Under the pieces are notes generated by a model that was not told the origin of the DNA, did not search any database, and saw only the letters and a list, made by a program, of their open reading frames with translations. This document shows positions 7,502 through 14,735 of a stretch of DNA of 32,564 bases, one piece after another (the stretch's first letter is position 1; the number at the start of each line of letters is the position of its first letter). The stretch spans positions 1 to 32,564 of the forward strand of contig JAURFU010000024.1 of the NCBI GenBank assembly GCA_030834165.1, given 5' to 3'. A program made the translations under genes and the position numbers. Origin of the DNA: Verrucomicrobiota bacterium. GTDB taxonomy: Bacteria > Verrucomicrobiota > Verrucomicrobiia > Opitutales > UBA953.

Positions 7502-7970
7502 CTCCACGCTTGATCTGCCTCAACGCCTCATACGTCGCGATCCCGCAGGCGGTCGAAAGGTTGAGCGAGCGGGTCTTGTCGTTGAAATGGGGGACCTTCA
7601 CCTCGCGGTCGCGCCCGAACCACTCGTGGACTTCCGGCGCGGCGCCGCAGCTCTCGCTGCCGAAGACCAGGCCGTCGCCTTCTTCGAAGCGGACGTCCCA
7701 GAGGCCGTTGCTCGTCTTGGTGGTGAAGAGCCAGAGGCGCTCCGGCCGGCCCGGCGACGCCAGGAAAGCTTCCCAATCGGCGTGATGACGGACGTCGAGC
7801 TCGTGCCAATAGTCCATCCCCGCGCGGCGGAGCTTGGCGTCGTCGATCTTGAAGCCCAGCGGATGGACGAGGTGCAGCACGCAGCCCGTCACCGCGCACA
7901 TGCGGCCGATGTTGCCGGTGTTCGGCGGGATCTCCGGGCGGAGCAGGACGAGGTGGAGCGGCGGCTTCAC
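7491..7970 (-). CDS. trmL: tRNA (cytidine(34)-2'-O)-methyltransferase
   Basis: 159 aa, with GTG start 7970-7968 in a GTGA overlap with the smpB stop; upstream in-frame codons belong to the smpB region. It is a single SPOUT (trefoil-knot) domain: LHLVLLRPEIPPNTGNIGRMC at the N-terminus, GLVFGSESCGAAPE and the knot motif TRSLNLSTACGIATYEALRQ. The family methylates the 2'-OH of wobble nucleotide 34 in certain tRNA-Leu species using SAM, as a homodimer. Its last six codons overlap the right inverted repeat. Confidence 0.9.
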   Translation of the reverse strand: MKPPLHLVLLRPEIPPNTGNIGRMCAVTGCVLHLVHPLGFKIDDAKLRRAGMDYWHELDVRHHADWEAFLASPGRPERLWLFTTKTSNGLWDVRFEEGDGLVFGSESCGAAPEVHEWFGRDREVKVPHFNDKTRSLNLSTACGIATYEALRQIKRGGLS

Positions 7971-8434
7971 TTCCGTCGGCTCATCGCGCGCGAGATCTCG
8001 CGCTTGGCTTCGCGCTCCTTGATGTCCTGGCGCTTGTCGTGCATCTTCTTGCCCTTGCCCACGGCGAGCAGGCACTTCGCCAAGCCGTGCTTGAAATAGA
8101 TCTTCAACGGCACGATCGCATGGCCGCCGGACTGGACCTCGGCGACGATCTTCTCGATCTCGGCCTGCTTCAGGAGCAGCTGCCGCGTGCGGTAGGAAGC
8201 GTGGTTATTGAGGTTGCCGAAGTCATACTCCGCGATGTGCGCGTGGTAGAGCATCACGCCCTTCGGGGTGACCTTGATGAACGCGTCGGCGATGTTGGCG
8301 CGGCCGGCGCGCAGGGACTTCACCTCGGTGCCGCGCAGGACGATCCCTGCCTCGTAGGTCGGGCCGATGAAATAGTCGCGCCCGGCCTTCGGGTTGTTGA
8401 CCTCGGGAAGAGACTGTTCGCGGCGGGCGGCCAT
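7967..8434 (-). CDS. smpB: SsrA-binding protein SmpB
   Basis: 155 aa, normal family length. It has NPKAGRDYFIGPTYEAGIVLRGTEVKSLR, then AFIKVTPKGVMLYHAHIAEY and the basic C-terminal tail KGKKMHDKRQDIKEREAKRE that enters the ribosomal A site. SmpB carries tmRNA to stalled ribosomes for trans-translation. It is coupled to trmL through a 4-base stop/start overlap. A -10-like TAGCCT lies 12 nt upstream of the ATG but no good -35 is seen. No tmRNA gene is in the window. Confidence 0.95.
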   Translation of the reverse strand: MAARREQSLPEVNNPKAGRDYFIGPTYEAGIVLRGTEVKSLRAGRANIADAFIKVTPKGVMLYHAHIAEYDFGNLNNHASYRTRQLLLKQAEIEKIVAEVQSGGHAIVPLKIYFKHGLAKCLLAVGKGKKMHDKRQDIKEREAKREISRAMSRRK

Positions 8435-8486
8435 CGGGAAACGAAAAGGCTACGCGCCGGGAGACCGGCTGTTCGGGGAATCCGCC

Positions 8487-8732
8487 TTAGGCAGGCAGAC
8501 GGTCCTCGGGACGGAACTCCCAGGAGATGCGGCCTTCGATGACCTCGCGCAAGGCGATGTCCTCGGGGGAAAGCTTTTCGAACACGTCGCCCAGGGTGTG
8601 GTTATACTTCGGGGGCTGGACGGAGTAGTCGGCCGTGCTGCGGAGCTGCTTCACGCGCTTCGAGACCACGTTGATGAGAATGTTCGCATCAGGGATGATC
8701 TTACGGGCTTCCTGGAGGTAATCTTCGCGCAT
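8487..8732 (-). CDS. rpoZ: RNA polymerase omega subunit
   Basis: 81 aa. Features of omega are the early helix ILINVVSKRVKQLR and the conserved DVFEKLSPEDIALREVIEGRI segment (family pattern ALREI..GKI). Omega aids assembly of beta-prime into RNA polymerase. The start ATG 8732-8730 gives an N-terminus MREDYLQEARKIIPDANILI that matches omega length. There is a 52-bp gap to smpB. Confidence 0.85.
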   Translation of the reverse strand: MREDYLQEARKIIPDANILINVVSKRVKQLRSTADYSVQPPKYNHTLGDVFEKLSPEDIALREVIEGRISWEFRPEDRLPA

Positions 8733-8760
8733 GGTGGGTTTTCCGACTAAGGAACCACTG

Positions 8761-8788
8761 AACCTAGGGTAGCACCCCCCTCTGGCAA
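8761..8788 (-). promoter_or_regulatory. Candidate rpoZ promoter
   Basis: On the minus strand: TTGCCA (8788-8783), a 16-nt spacer, TAGGTT (8766-8761). A leader of about 20-28 nt then precedes ATG 8732, so this one would not be leaderless. Confidence 0.4.
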
Positions 8789-8814
8789 GCGATTTTTGGG
8801 ACCCAAAAATGCCT

Positions 8815-8842
8815 TTGCCCTAAGAAAACAGAGGGATAGCGT
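8815..8842 (+). promoter_or_regulatory. Candidate dgkA promoter (leaderless geometry)
   Basis: TTGCCC (8815-8820), a 16-nt spacer, TAGCGT (8837-8842), then 8 nt to ATG 8851. No Shine-Dalgarno sequence. Confidence 0.45.
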
Positions 8843-8850
8843 GCTTTCAG

Positions 8851-9246
8851 ATGTCCAACCAGGAGCCTTACGGCCAGTCGATGAAATCCAAAGGCGGTCT
8901 ATCCCGCCTGTTCAACGCCCTAGGTTACACTTGGGATGGCCTCAAAGCCGCGGCCACCCACGAGGAGGCCTTCAAGCAGGAGCTCATGGTCGTCGTCCCC
9001 CTTTCGGTCGTCGCCTGGTTCGTCCCGGTCAGCCTGCCCGAGAAAGCCCTGCTCTTTTCGTCCCTGCAGCTGATCCTGATCGTCGAGCTCATCAACTCGG
9101 CCATCGAGGCCAACACCGACCATATCTCGCTCGAGCGGCACCCGCTGGCCAAACGGGCCAAGGACATGGGCAGCGCCGCGGTCTTCCTGACCATCGTCAT
9201 CGCCCTGTCCGTCTGGGCCACGGTGCTCTGGCAGAGGTTCGCCTAA
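8851..9246 (+). CDS. dgkA: Diacylglycerol kinase (prokaryotic DgkA type)
   Basis: 131 aa with an amphipathic N-terminus (LSRLFNALGYTWDGLKAAATHEEAFKQE) and three membrane helices. Conserved active-site features are VELINSAIEANTDHIS (Glu and Asn) and HPLAKRAKDMGSAAVFL. It is an inner-membrane trimeric enzyme that phosphorylates diacylglycerol with ATP to phosphatidate, recycling lipid by-products of envelope synthesis; some family members prefer undecaprenol. It is a single-gene unit ended by the hairpin at 9272-9300. Confidence 0.93.
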   Translation: MSNQEPYGQSMKSKGGLSRLFNALGYTWDGLKAAATHEEAFKQELMVVVPLSVVAWFVPVSLPEKALLFSSLQLILIVELINSAIEANTDHISLERHPLAKRAKDMGSAAVFLTIVIALSVWATVLWQRFA

Positions 9247-9271
9247 ACCACCCCGCCCTGCTCCGGGCACA

Positions 9272-9300
9272 AAAAACCCGCCGGTTCACGGCGGGTTTTT
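9272..9300. terminator. Bidirectional intrinsic terminator between dgkA and rpmB
   Basis: AAAAACCCGCCG - GTTCA - CGGCGGGTTTTT: a perfect inverted repeat with A- and T-tracts on both sides. It serves dgkA (plus) and rpmB (minus). Confidence 0.92.
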
Positions 9301-9322
9301 GCTGGGGTCGCGAGACCGAGGC

Positions 9323-9553
9323 TTAGGCCTTGGTGACGAGACCGGCCTTGAGGGCCTTGACCGAGACCCACTGGCGCTTCACCGAGCCGTTAGGCTGGAG
9401 GACGCGGATGCGCTGGACGTTCGGCTTGAACGTGCGCTTGGTCTGCTTCACGAGCTGGAAGCCGATACCGCCGCTCTTCTTGGACTGACCGCGGTGAATG
9501 ATTCGGCGGCCCTTGACGGGGCGCTTGCCGGTGACGCTGCAGATACGGGACAT
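9323..9553 (-). CDS. rpmB: Large ribosomal subunit protein bL28
   Basis: 76 aa from ATG 9553-9551 (MSRICSVTGKRPVKGRR); the 11-codon upstream extension to 9586 was rejected because an AAGGAG site sits 10 nt before this ATG. The N-terminal C-x-x-T-G-K motif and the later RTFKPNVQRIRV and VSVKALKAG stretches are typical of bL28. It is a structural component of the 50S subunit. Only one cysteine is seen in the N-terminal motif, so this is the zinc-free form. Confidence 0.95.
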   Translation of the reverse strand: MSRICSVTGKRPVKGRRIIHRGQSKKSGGIGFQLVKQTKRTFKPNVQRIRVLQPNGSVKRQWVSVKALKAGLVTKA

Positions 9554-9563
9554 AGTGTTCGGG

Positions 9564-9569
9564 CTCCTT
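9564..9569 (-). promoter_or_regulatory. Shine-Dalgarno site of rpmB
   Basis: AAGGAG on the minus strand, 10 nt before ATG 9553. It is one of only two clear ribosome-binding sites in the window, so it decides the start. Confidence 0.8.
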
Positions 9570-9581
9570 TTGGAAAGTCGG

Positions 9582-9609
9582 AGCAAAGGAGTGCCGGGGC
9601 CGTTGGCAA
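9582..9609 (-). promoter_or_regulatory. Candidate rpmB promoter
   Basis: TTGCCA (9609-9604), a 16-nt spacer, TTTGCT (9587-9582), giving a leader of about 20 nt that contains the AAGGAG site. The -35 to ATG distance (50 nt) equals that of rpoZ. Confidence 0.4.
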
Positions 9610-9623
9610 GCGGTAATTACCCC

Positions 9624-10793
9624 TTAAGTCCGCTTCAAAGCGCGGTCGAGGCCCTGCAGGCCCGCCGAAAGGGCGTCCGGAGGGGTCAAAAGGCTCAAAA
9701 CCACGCTCGGGGTCGTGGTCGGCATGCCATAGAAGTAGCCGGGATGGGCCCAGACACCCTCGCTGAGGGCGTTCATCAGGAACCGATCTTCATGGACGCC
9801 GGGGGGCAAGGTGAGGATGGCCGTCCAGCCGGCCGGACGTGGGAGCACCGCGCAGCCGACGCCGGTCGAAGCGGCCCAGGCGCGCAAGGTCGCCTCACCC
9901 TGGGCGACGCGGGTGCGGACAAGGGCGCGGAGCGGCTCGGCCCGGCGAAGGAGATCCGGCAAGGCGAGCTGAGCCGGGGTGTTCACCGAAAGGAAGGCGT
10001 CGGCGATATGCTCGAGACGGCGGCGGGCCTCGAGCGTCGAGGCGGCCGGACCGGCGACGACGATCCAGCCGAGCTTGAGCTGGGGCGCGAGCGCGACCTT
10101 GGAGAGGCCGCTGAGGACGAACGTCATCACGTTGGCTTCGCCGGCCCAGGTGCCCGGCGAGGCGACGCCTTCGGCGGGATAATCGAGGAAGACTTCATCG
10201 CACACGATCGCAATTCCGTGCTTGAGCGCGAAGCCGCGCAGTACGTCGCGGTCGCGACGGCCGACGAACGCGCCGGTCGGATTGGAAGGATTGATGCAGA
10301 GCACCGCGCGCGTCTGACGGCTCACCCTGAGCGTGGTCGCGTCGATGACCCACTCGCCGGCGAGCTGGACGAGCTGATACGGACGCAAGGTCACGCCTTC
10401 GAGGGCGGCGATGACTTCGAGCAACGGATAGGCCGGCTCGGGCACGAGGACTTCATCGCCCGGATCGCAGAGCAGCTTGAAGATCCAGGAATAAGCCTCG
10501 CTCGTGCTCGCGGTCAGGAAGAGCTGATCGACGGGCACGCGCGCGCCGCGGGCGGAATAGTAATCCGAGATCGCCGTGCGGGCCGAGGCCATGCCCATCG
10601 GGTTGGGATCCTGACGCTGTACGCCGTCGCGGCGCAGCAGCGGACCGAGGTCGGCGGCCGACCACGCGAAGCCCGCGTTGGCCGGATTGGAATCGGATAG
10701 GTCGAGCACCGGCTGACCGGCCGCGAGTCGCTTCGCCTTGGCCTTGCTCAAGGCGTTGGTCTCCGCGGCAAAAGCAAGGCGTGCGCTGAACAT
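9624..10793 (-). CDS. PLP-dependent aminotransferase, class I/II
   Basis: 389 aa from ATG 10793-10791 (MFSARLAFAAETNALSKAKA); an upstream extension to 10844 is less likely. Fold type I features: TASTSEAYSWIFKLL near the cofactor phosphate, CINPSNPTGAF with the PLP-contacting Asn, CDEVFLDY with the Asp that binds the pyridine nitrogen, and SGLSKVALAPQLKLGW with the Schiff-base Lys. The family moves amino groups between amino acids and 2-oxoacids; the substrate cannot be told. It ends 71 bp before rpmB, on the same strand. Confidence 0.88.
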   Translation of the reverse strand: MFSARLAFAAETNALSKAKAKRLAAGQPVLDLSDSNPANAGFAWSAADLGPLLRRDGVQRQDPNPMGMASARTAISDYYSARGARVPVDQLFLTASTSEAYSWIFKLLCDPGDEVLVPEPAYPLLEVIAALEGVTLRPYQLVQLAGEWVIDATTLRVSRQTRAVLCINPSNPTGAFVGRRDRDVLRGFALKHGIAIVCDEVFLDYPAEGVASPGTWAGEANVMTFVLSGLSKVALAPQLKLGWIVVAGPAASTLEARRRLEHIADAFLSVNTPAQLALPDLLRRAEPLRALVRTRVAQGEATLRAWAASTGVGCAVLPRPAGWTAILTLPPGVHEDRFLMNALSEGVWAHPGYFYGMPTTTPSVVLSLLTPPDALSAGLQGLDRALKRT

Positions 10794-10804
10794 GGGCGAG
10801 AGAG

Positions 10805-10833
10805 TCGGTAACAACACGGGACAAGCGAGGCAA
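10805..10833 (-). promoter_or_regulatory. Candidate promoter of aminotransferase gene
   Basis: TTGCCT (10833-10828), a 17-nt spacer, TACCGA (10810-10805), then 11 nt to ATG 10793, giving a leader of only about 5 nt. Confidence 0.4.
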
Positions 10834-10870
10834 AAGGCGGCCACCAGCAGGCCTACGGCTTAATTACGGA

Positions 10871-10899
10871 TTGAAGTCGGTTTCTCCGCCTTCAAGGGT
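10871..10899 (+). promoter_or_regulatory. Candidate fabV promoter (leaderless geometry)
   Basis: TTGAAG (10871-10876), a 17-nt spacer, AAGGGT (10894-10899), then 6 nt to ATG 10906. The -10 match is poor; the call rests on spacing shared with other genes. Confidence 0.3.
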
Positions 10900-10905
10900 A
10901 GGCAC

Positions 10906-12108
10906 ATGTCCCAGCAAGTCCTGAAGCCTCGCGTCCGCGGGTTCATCTGCATCACCTCCCACCCCGACGGCTGCGCCGCGGCGGTCCGCGAGCAGATCGC
11001 CTACGTGAAGTCCCGCAAGCCCATCCAGGGCGGTCCGAAATCGGTCTTGGTGATCGGCGCCTCCACGGGTTACGGCCTCTCCTCCCGCATCTCCGCCGCC
11101 TTCGGCTCCGGCGCCGCGACGCTCGGCGTGTTCTTCGAACGCAACGGTGAAGGCGACAAGCCGGGTTCGCCCGGCTGGTATAACACCGCCGGCTTCCATG
11201 CCGAAGCGAAGAAGGCCGGCCTCAAGGCCGTCTCGATCAACGGCGACGCCTTCTCGGCCGAGCTCAAGGCCCAGGTCATCGAAGCGATCAAGTCCAAGAT
11301 GCCCGGCGGCAAGGTCGACCTCGTCGTCTACTCCCTCGCCTCCCCTCGCCGCACCGCACCCGATGGCGTGACCTATAAGTCCGTCCTCAAGCCGACCGGT
11401 GCGCCTTTCCACGCCAAGAACCTCGACACCGACAAGAAGGTCGTGAACGAGGTCACCCTCGAGACCGCGTCCGCCGATGACATCGCGCAGACGGTCAAGG
11501 TCATGGGCGGCGAAGACTGGGAACTCTGGATGAACGCCCTCGACGGCGCCGGCGTCCTCCAGGAAGGCTGCCAGACCGTCGCCTACTCGTACATCGGACC
11601 GCAGGTCACCTGGCCGATCTACAAGGACGGCACCATCGGCAAGGCCAAGGAAGACCTCGAGCGCGCCGGCCGCAAGATCGACGACCTGATGAAGCTGCAC
11701 CGCGGCCGGGCCTTCGTGTCCGTGAACAAGGCCGTCGTCACGCAGGCCAGCTCGGCCATCCCGGTCGTCCCCCTCTACGTGTCCCTGCTCTTCAAGATCA
11801 TGAAGGCCAAGGGTACGCACGAAGGCTGCATCGAGCAGATCCAGCGTCTCTTCGAGAAGCAGATGTATAACGGCAACGCCCTCGACTTCGACGAGAATGG
11901 CCGCGTCCGCATCGACGACTGGGAGATGGCGCCCGACGTCCAGAAGGCCGTCTTCGACGCCTGGCCCCAGGTCACGACCGAGACCTTCGACGCCCACGCC
12001 GACTTCGCCGGCTACCAGACCGACTTCATGAAGAACTTCGGCTTCGGCCTAGCCGGCATCGACTACGAAGCCCCGACCGAAGTCGAACGCCCCATCGAGG
12101 ACGCCTAA
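10906..12108 (+). CDS. fabV: Trans-2-enoyl-ACP/CoA reductase (NADH), FabV
   Basis: 400 aa, the full family length. The Rossmann motif is VLVIGASTGYGLSSR (48-61). The FabV active-site motif Y-x8-K is Tyr239...Lys248 (YKDGTIGKAK); the residue after the Lys is Glu here. The C-terminal FAD-binding-like region holds YVSLLFKIMKAKGTHEGCIEQIQRL. The enzyme reduces the enoyl intermediate in the last step of each fatty-acid elongation cycle. Known FabVs are naturally insensitive to triclosan. The next gene, parA, begins on the base after its stop. Confidence 0.95.
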   Translation: MSQQVLKPRVRGFICITSHPDGCAAAVREQIAYVKSRKPIQGGPKSVLVIGASTGYGLSSRISAAFGSGAATLGVFFERNGEGDKPGSPGWYNTAGFHAEAKKAGLKAVSINGDAFSAELKAQVIEAIKSKMPGGKVDLVVYSLASPRRTAPDGVTYKSVLKPTGAPFHAKNLDTDKKVVNEVTLETASADDIAQTVKVMGGEDWELWMNALDGAGVLQEGCQTVAYSYIGPQVTWPIYKDGTIGKAKEDLERAGRKIDDLMKLHRGRAFVSVNKAVVTQASSAIPVVPLYVSLLFKIMKAKGTHEGCIEQIQRLFEKQMYNGNALDFDENGRVRIDDWEMAPDVQKAVFDAWPQVTTETFDAHADFAGYQTDFMKNFGFGLAGIDYEAPTEVERPIEDA

Positions 12109-12885
12109 GTGGCCAAGGTCTTCTCCATCGCGAACCAGAAGGGCGGCGTCGGCAAGACGACCACCACGGTGAACCTCGGCGCCGGCCTCGCGCGCCTCGG
12201 CGTCCCGACCCTCATCGTCGACCTCGACGCCCAGGCCAACGCGACCAGCGCGCTCGGCATCGAGAAGACCGAAGGGAAGTCCCTCTACAAGGTCCTGCAT
12301 GGCGAAGCCAAGGCCGCCGACATGATCGTCGCGACGTCCACCGAGAAACTCGACCTGATCCCGTCCGAAGTCGACCTCGCCGCCGTGGAATCCGAACTCG
12401 CGCAGGCCGAGAACTACCTCGGACGCCTCCGCGAGGCCCTCGCGCCCGTCGTCGCCTCCGGCAAATACCAGGTCATCCTCATCGATTGTCCGCCGGCCCT
12501 CGGCATGCTCTCGATGAACGCGCTCGGCGCGTCCGACCACCTCATCGTCACCCTGCAGACCGAATACCTCGCGATGGAAGGCCTCGGCCAGATCCTCGGC
12601 GTGGTCGACCAGCTCAAGGCGGCCGGCGCGAGCGACAAGCTCACCGTCGGCGCGATCGTGATGACGATGTATGACGTGCGCACGAAGCTCTCCCGACAGG
12701 TCGTCGAGGAAGTGAAGACCCACTTCCCCGCCCTGGTCATGGATGCGATGATCCCGCGCACGATCCGCCTGTCGGAGTGCCCGAGCCACGGACAGACGAT
12801 CTTCCAGTATGACGTCCATTCCCCGGGCGCCGTCGCTTACGACACGCTTGCCAAGGAATTCGCCAAGCGCTTCGCGCTGAAGTGA
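12109..12885 (+). CDS. parA: ParA/Soj-family ATPase
   Basis: 258 aa with GTG start directly after the fabV stop. It has the deviant Walker A NQKGGVGKTTTTVNLG (Lys11 and Lys16), DLDAQANATSAL, the Walker B-type ILIDCPPALG, and the PRTIRLSECPSHGQ and DTLAKEFAKR C-terminal motifs of chromosomal ParA/Soj. These ATPases form dynamic DNA-bound patterns that move ParB-parS complexes. No parB follows; a DUF1826-like gene does, in a GTGA overlap. No parS-like TGTTTCACGTGAAACA site was seen. Confidence 0.92.
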   Translation: MAKVFSIANQKGGVGKTTTTVNLGAGLARLGVPTLIVDLDAQANATSALGIEKTEGKSLYKVLHGEAKAADMIVATSTEKLDLIPSEVDLAAVESELAQAENYLGRLREALAPVVASGKYQVILIDCPPALGMLSMNALGASDHLIVTLQTEYLAMEGLGQILGVVDQLKAAGASDKLTVGAIVMTMYDVRTKLSRQVVEEVKTHFPALVMDAMIPRTIRLSECPSHGQTIFQYDVHSPGAVAYDTLAKEFAKRFALK

Positions 12886-13577
12886 GCGGCGCCGGCCAGC
12901 CGCGCGTCCGCCTCGTGCGGAGCTTCGAGGAACTGCGGACCACGTGCTTCGCGGACGGCGTCAACGCCCTCTGCTGGGAACGCACGCTGCCGGGCGATTA
13001 CGCCGAGGTCATCGCCAAGCTCGGCCCCGGCGAAGGCATCGTCGCCCTCGAAGACGAACACATCCGCGCCCTGGAACTAAGTCCGGCCGGCAGGGTCGCG
13101 GCCGAGTCGATGCTCGCGGACCAGCAGCGCCTACGCGATCACGACCTGGCCCCCTCGCTCAACTGCGTCTACGACTGCGTACGCGGACCGGACGCCGGCA
13201 CGGTGCCGACGGACGTGACCTCGTTCCACGTCGACAGCGCCCCCGTCGAGGTCGACACCTGGCTCTGCACCTATCACGGCGCCTGCAGCGAAGGCCTCCG
13301 CAACGAAGACGCCCTCCTGAAGGTCGAGATTCCGGAGATCCGCGCGGCCCTGCTCAAGGAATACGGCGGCCCGGATGACGTCGGCTTCGCGGAGTTCCTG
13401 CACGACAACAGCTACGACTCCCATTACGCGCCCAAGCCCGGCGCGAAGCCCTACCCCTTCGGCACGTTCGCTCTATGGCGTATCGCGACGCGCTGGCCGG
13501 GCAGCCCCGTACCGCCCTGCGTCCATCGCGCCCCGGAGAACCGCCCCGGCTCACCGCGGTTGCTGCTGATCAGCTGA
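12882..13577 (+). CDS. DUF1826-like protein, possible metal-dependent oxygenase
   Basis: 231 aa with GTG start overlapping the parA stop (GTGA). The central stretch TSFHVDSAPVEVDTWLCTYHGACSEGL and the C-terminal CVHRAPEN...PRLLLIS resemble DUF1826 proteins. I infer a possible Fe(II)/2OG-type facial triad from the H-x-D of FHVD plus the late His of CVHRAP; this is unproven. An alternative is a hypothetical protein with no enzyme role. It is the last gene of the fabV-parA unit and stops 1 bp before the end of the convergent NHL gene. Confidence 0.5.
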   Translation: MSGAGQPRVRLVRSFEELRTTCFADGVNALCWERTLPGDYAEVIAKLGPGEGIVALEDEHIRALELSPAGRVAAESMLADQQRLRDHDLAPSLNCVYDCVRGPDAGTVPTDVTSFHVDSAPVEVDTWLCTYHGACSEGLRNEDALLKVEIPEIRAALLKEYGGPDDVGFAEFLHDNSYDSHYAPKPGAKPYPFGTFALWRIATRWPGSPVPPCVHRAPENRPGSPRLLLIS

Positions 13578-13578
13578 G

Positions 13579-14622
13579 TTACTTAAGCAGCGTCAGCTTG
13601 GACGGATAGCGACGGTCGGCGTTCCATTCACCGAGGTAGATGTCGCCGGCGGAATCCACGAAGAGGTCATGGCCGTGCTTGAAGATCGGCTGGGCCTGGC
13701 TGAGCGGCTGGAGCTTGCCGTCGGCATACTTCGGCTCATTGCCTCCCGGCGCGCTGAGGACTTTCTTGGTGGCACGGTCCAGCACGAGCAGGAAGCCGGA
13801 CTGCGGGAGCCGCTTGCCCTTGGCGTCCTTGCTCCAGCAGACGGCGGTGTAGATCTTGTCGCCACGGAAGAACAACTGGCCGGCGAAAGCGCCCGGCAGA
13901 TCGAGCGTGTCGACATGCTTGCCGTCCAAGGTGAACGCCTTGACCTGGTTCTGGCTGCGCGAGGGCACCCAGACGAGCGGACCACGCGGGTCGGCGGCGT
14001 CGATCGAGATGCCGTGGGCGTTGCTGAGATTGGCGGCGTCCTTCGTCGGGCCGCCCCACTTCTTGAGCAGCTTCCCTTCGAAGGAGAATTCGTAGATGAG
14101 GTTGGAGCCGTAGCCGTCGGCGACGAGCAGCGTGCCCGCCGGCGTCCAGGCGACGTCGCACGGCATGAACTTGCCGTCGCTGAGGCCGAGCTCCTTCGGC
14201 GTCGGGAACTTGCGCACGACCTTGCCGTCGGTCGTCAGCAACGTGATGCGCCCTTCGACGGCGGAAGGGTTCCAACCCTCGGCGGCCATGTGCCAGCCCG
14301 AGTCGACATGGACGAGATACTCGACGCCTCCTTGTTCGAAGATCTCCAGGCCATGGCCGCCGCCGAGCCCCGCGCTGATCGAGCGGACATACCGACCGTC
14401 CTTCTCGAAGACGAGGAAGTCGTTCTTCGGATGGTCGGTGACGAGGTAGATGCGGCCGGCCTTGTCTTCGGCGAGAGCGTGGGAATTCACCACCGGGGCG
14501 ACGGACGGATCGGCCTTGGCCCAGGTCAGGTCGAGGGCGTAGCGAGCCGCGCCATGGCCGAGGACGACGGGCTGCTCCTTGGCGATGAGCGAGGTGAGGC
14601 AGAACAAGGCGAGCAGGCGCAT
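13579..14622 (-). CDS. Secreted NHL-repeat/six-bladed beta-propeller protein
   Basis: 347 aa. Residues 1-14 (MRLLALFCLTSLIA) are a short signal-like segment. The rest is repeated propeller blades with NHL features: HALAEDKAGRIYLVTDHPKN, VAWTPAGTLLVADGYGSNLIYEF, NAHGISIDAADPRGPLVWV, LFVDSAGDIYLGEWNADRRYP. The pattern is close to peptidylglycine alpha-amidating lyase-like propellers found in PVC bacteria, but lyase activity is not shown. It is probably periplasmic or extracellular. Confidence 0.8.
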   Translation of the reverse strand: MRLLALFCLTSLIAKEQPVVLGHGAARYALDLTWAKADPSVAPVVNSHALAEDKAGRIYLVTDHPKNDFLVFEKDGRYVRSISAGLGGGHGLEIFEQGGVEYLVHVDSGWHMAAEGWNPSAVEGRITLLTTDGKVVRKFPTPKELGLSDGKFMPCDVAWTPAGTLLVADGYGSNLIYEFSFEGKLLKKWGGPTKDAANLSNAHGISIDAADPRGPLVWVPSRSQNQVKAFTLDGKHVDTLDLPGAFAGQLFFRGDKIYTAVCWSKDAKGKRLPQSGFLLVLDRATKKVLSAPGGNEPKYADGKLQPLSQAQPIFKHGHDLFVDSAGDIYLGEWNADRRYPSKLTLLK

Positions 14623-14634
14623 GGGGATGGAATA

Positions 14635-14662
14635 CGACTAGCCCGAGGCCGGAGCCAGGCAA
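14635..14662 (-). promoter_or_regulatory. Candidate promoter of NHL-repeat gene
   Basis: TTGCCT (14662-14657), a 16-nt spacer, TAGTCG (14640-14635), then 12 nt to ATG 14622. The -35 to ATG gap is 34 nt, as for the aminotransferase gene. Confidence 0.35.
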
Positions 14663-14701
14663 GCCCTCCGACCGCGCCTCTTGTGGCTTCTTCTTAGTCC
14701 C

Positions 14702-14730
14702 TTGCCACGGGACCGCCTCGGGCTTGGATG
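14702..14730 (+). promoter_or_regulatory. Candidate promoter of Sel1-like gene (leaderless geometry)
   Basis: TTGCCA (14702-14707), a 17-nt spacer, TGGATG (14725-14730), or TTGGAT one base earlier, then 5-6 nt to ATG 14736. Confidence 0.4.
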
Positions 14731-14735
14731 TGTCC

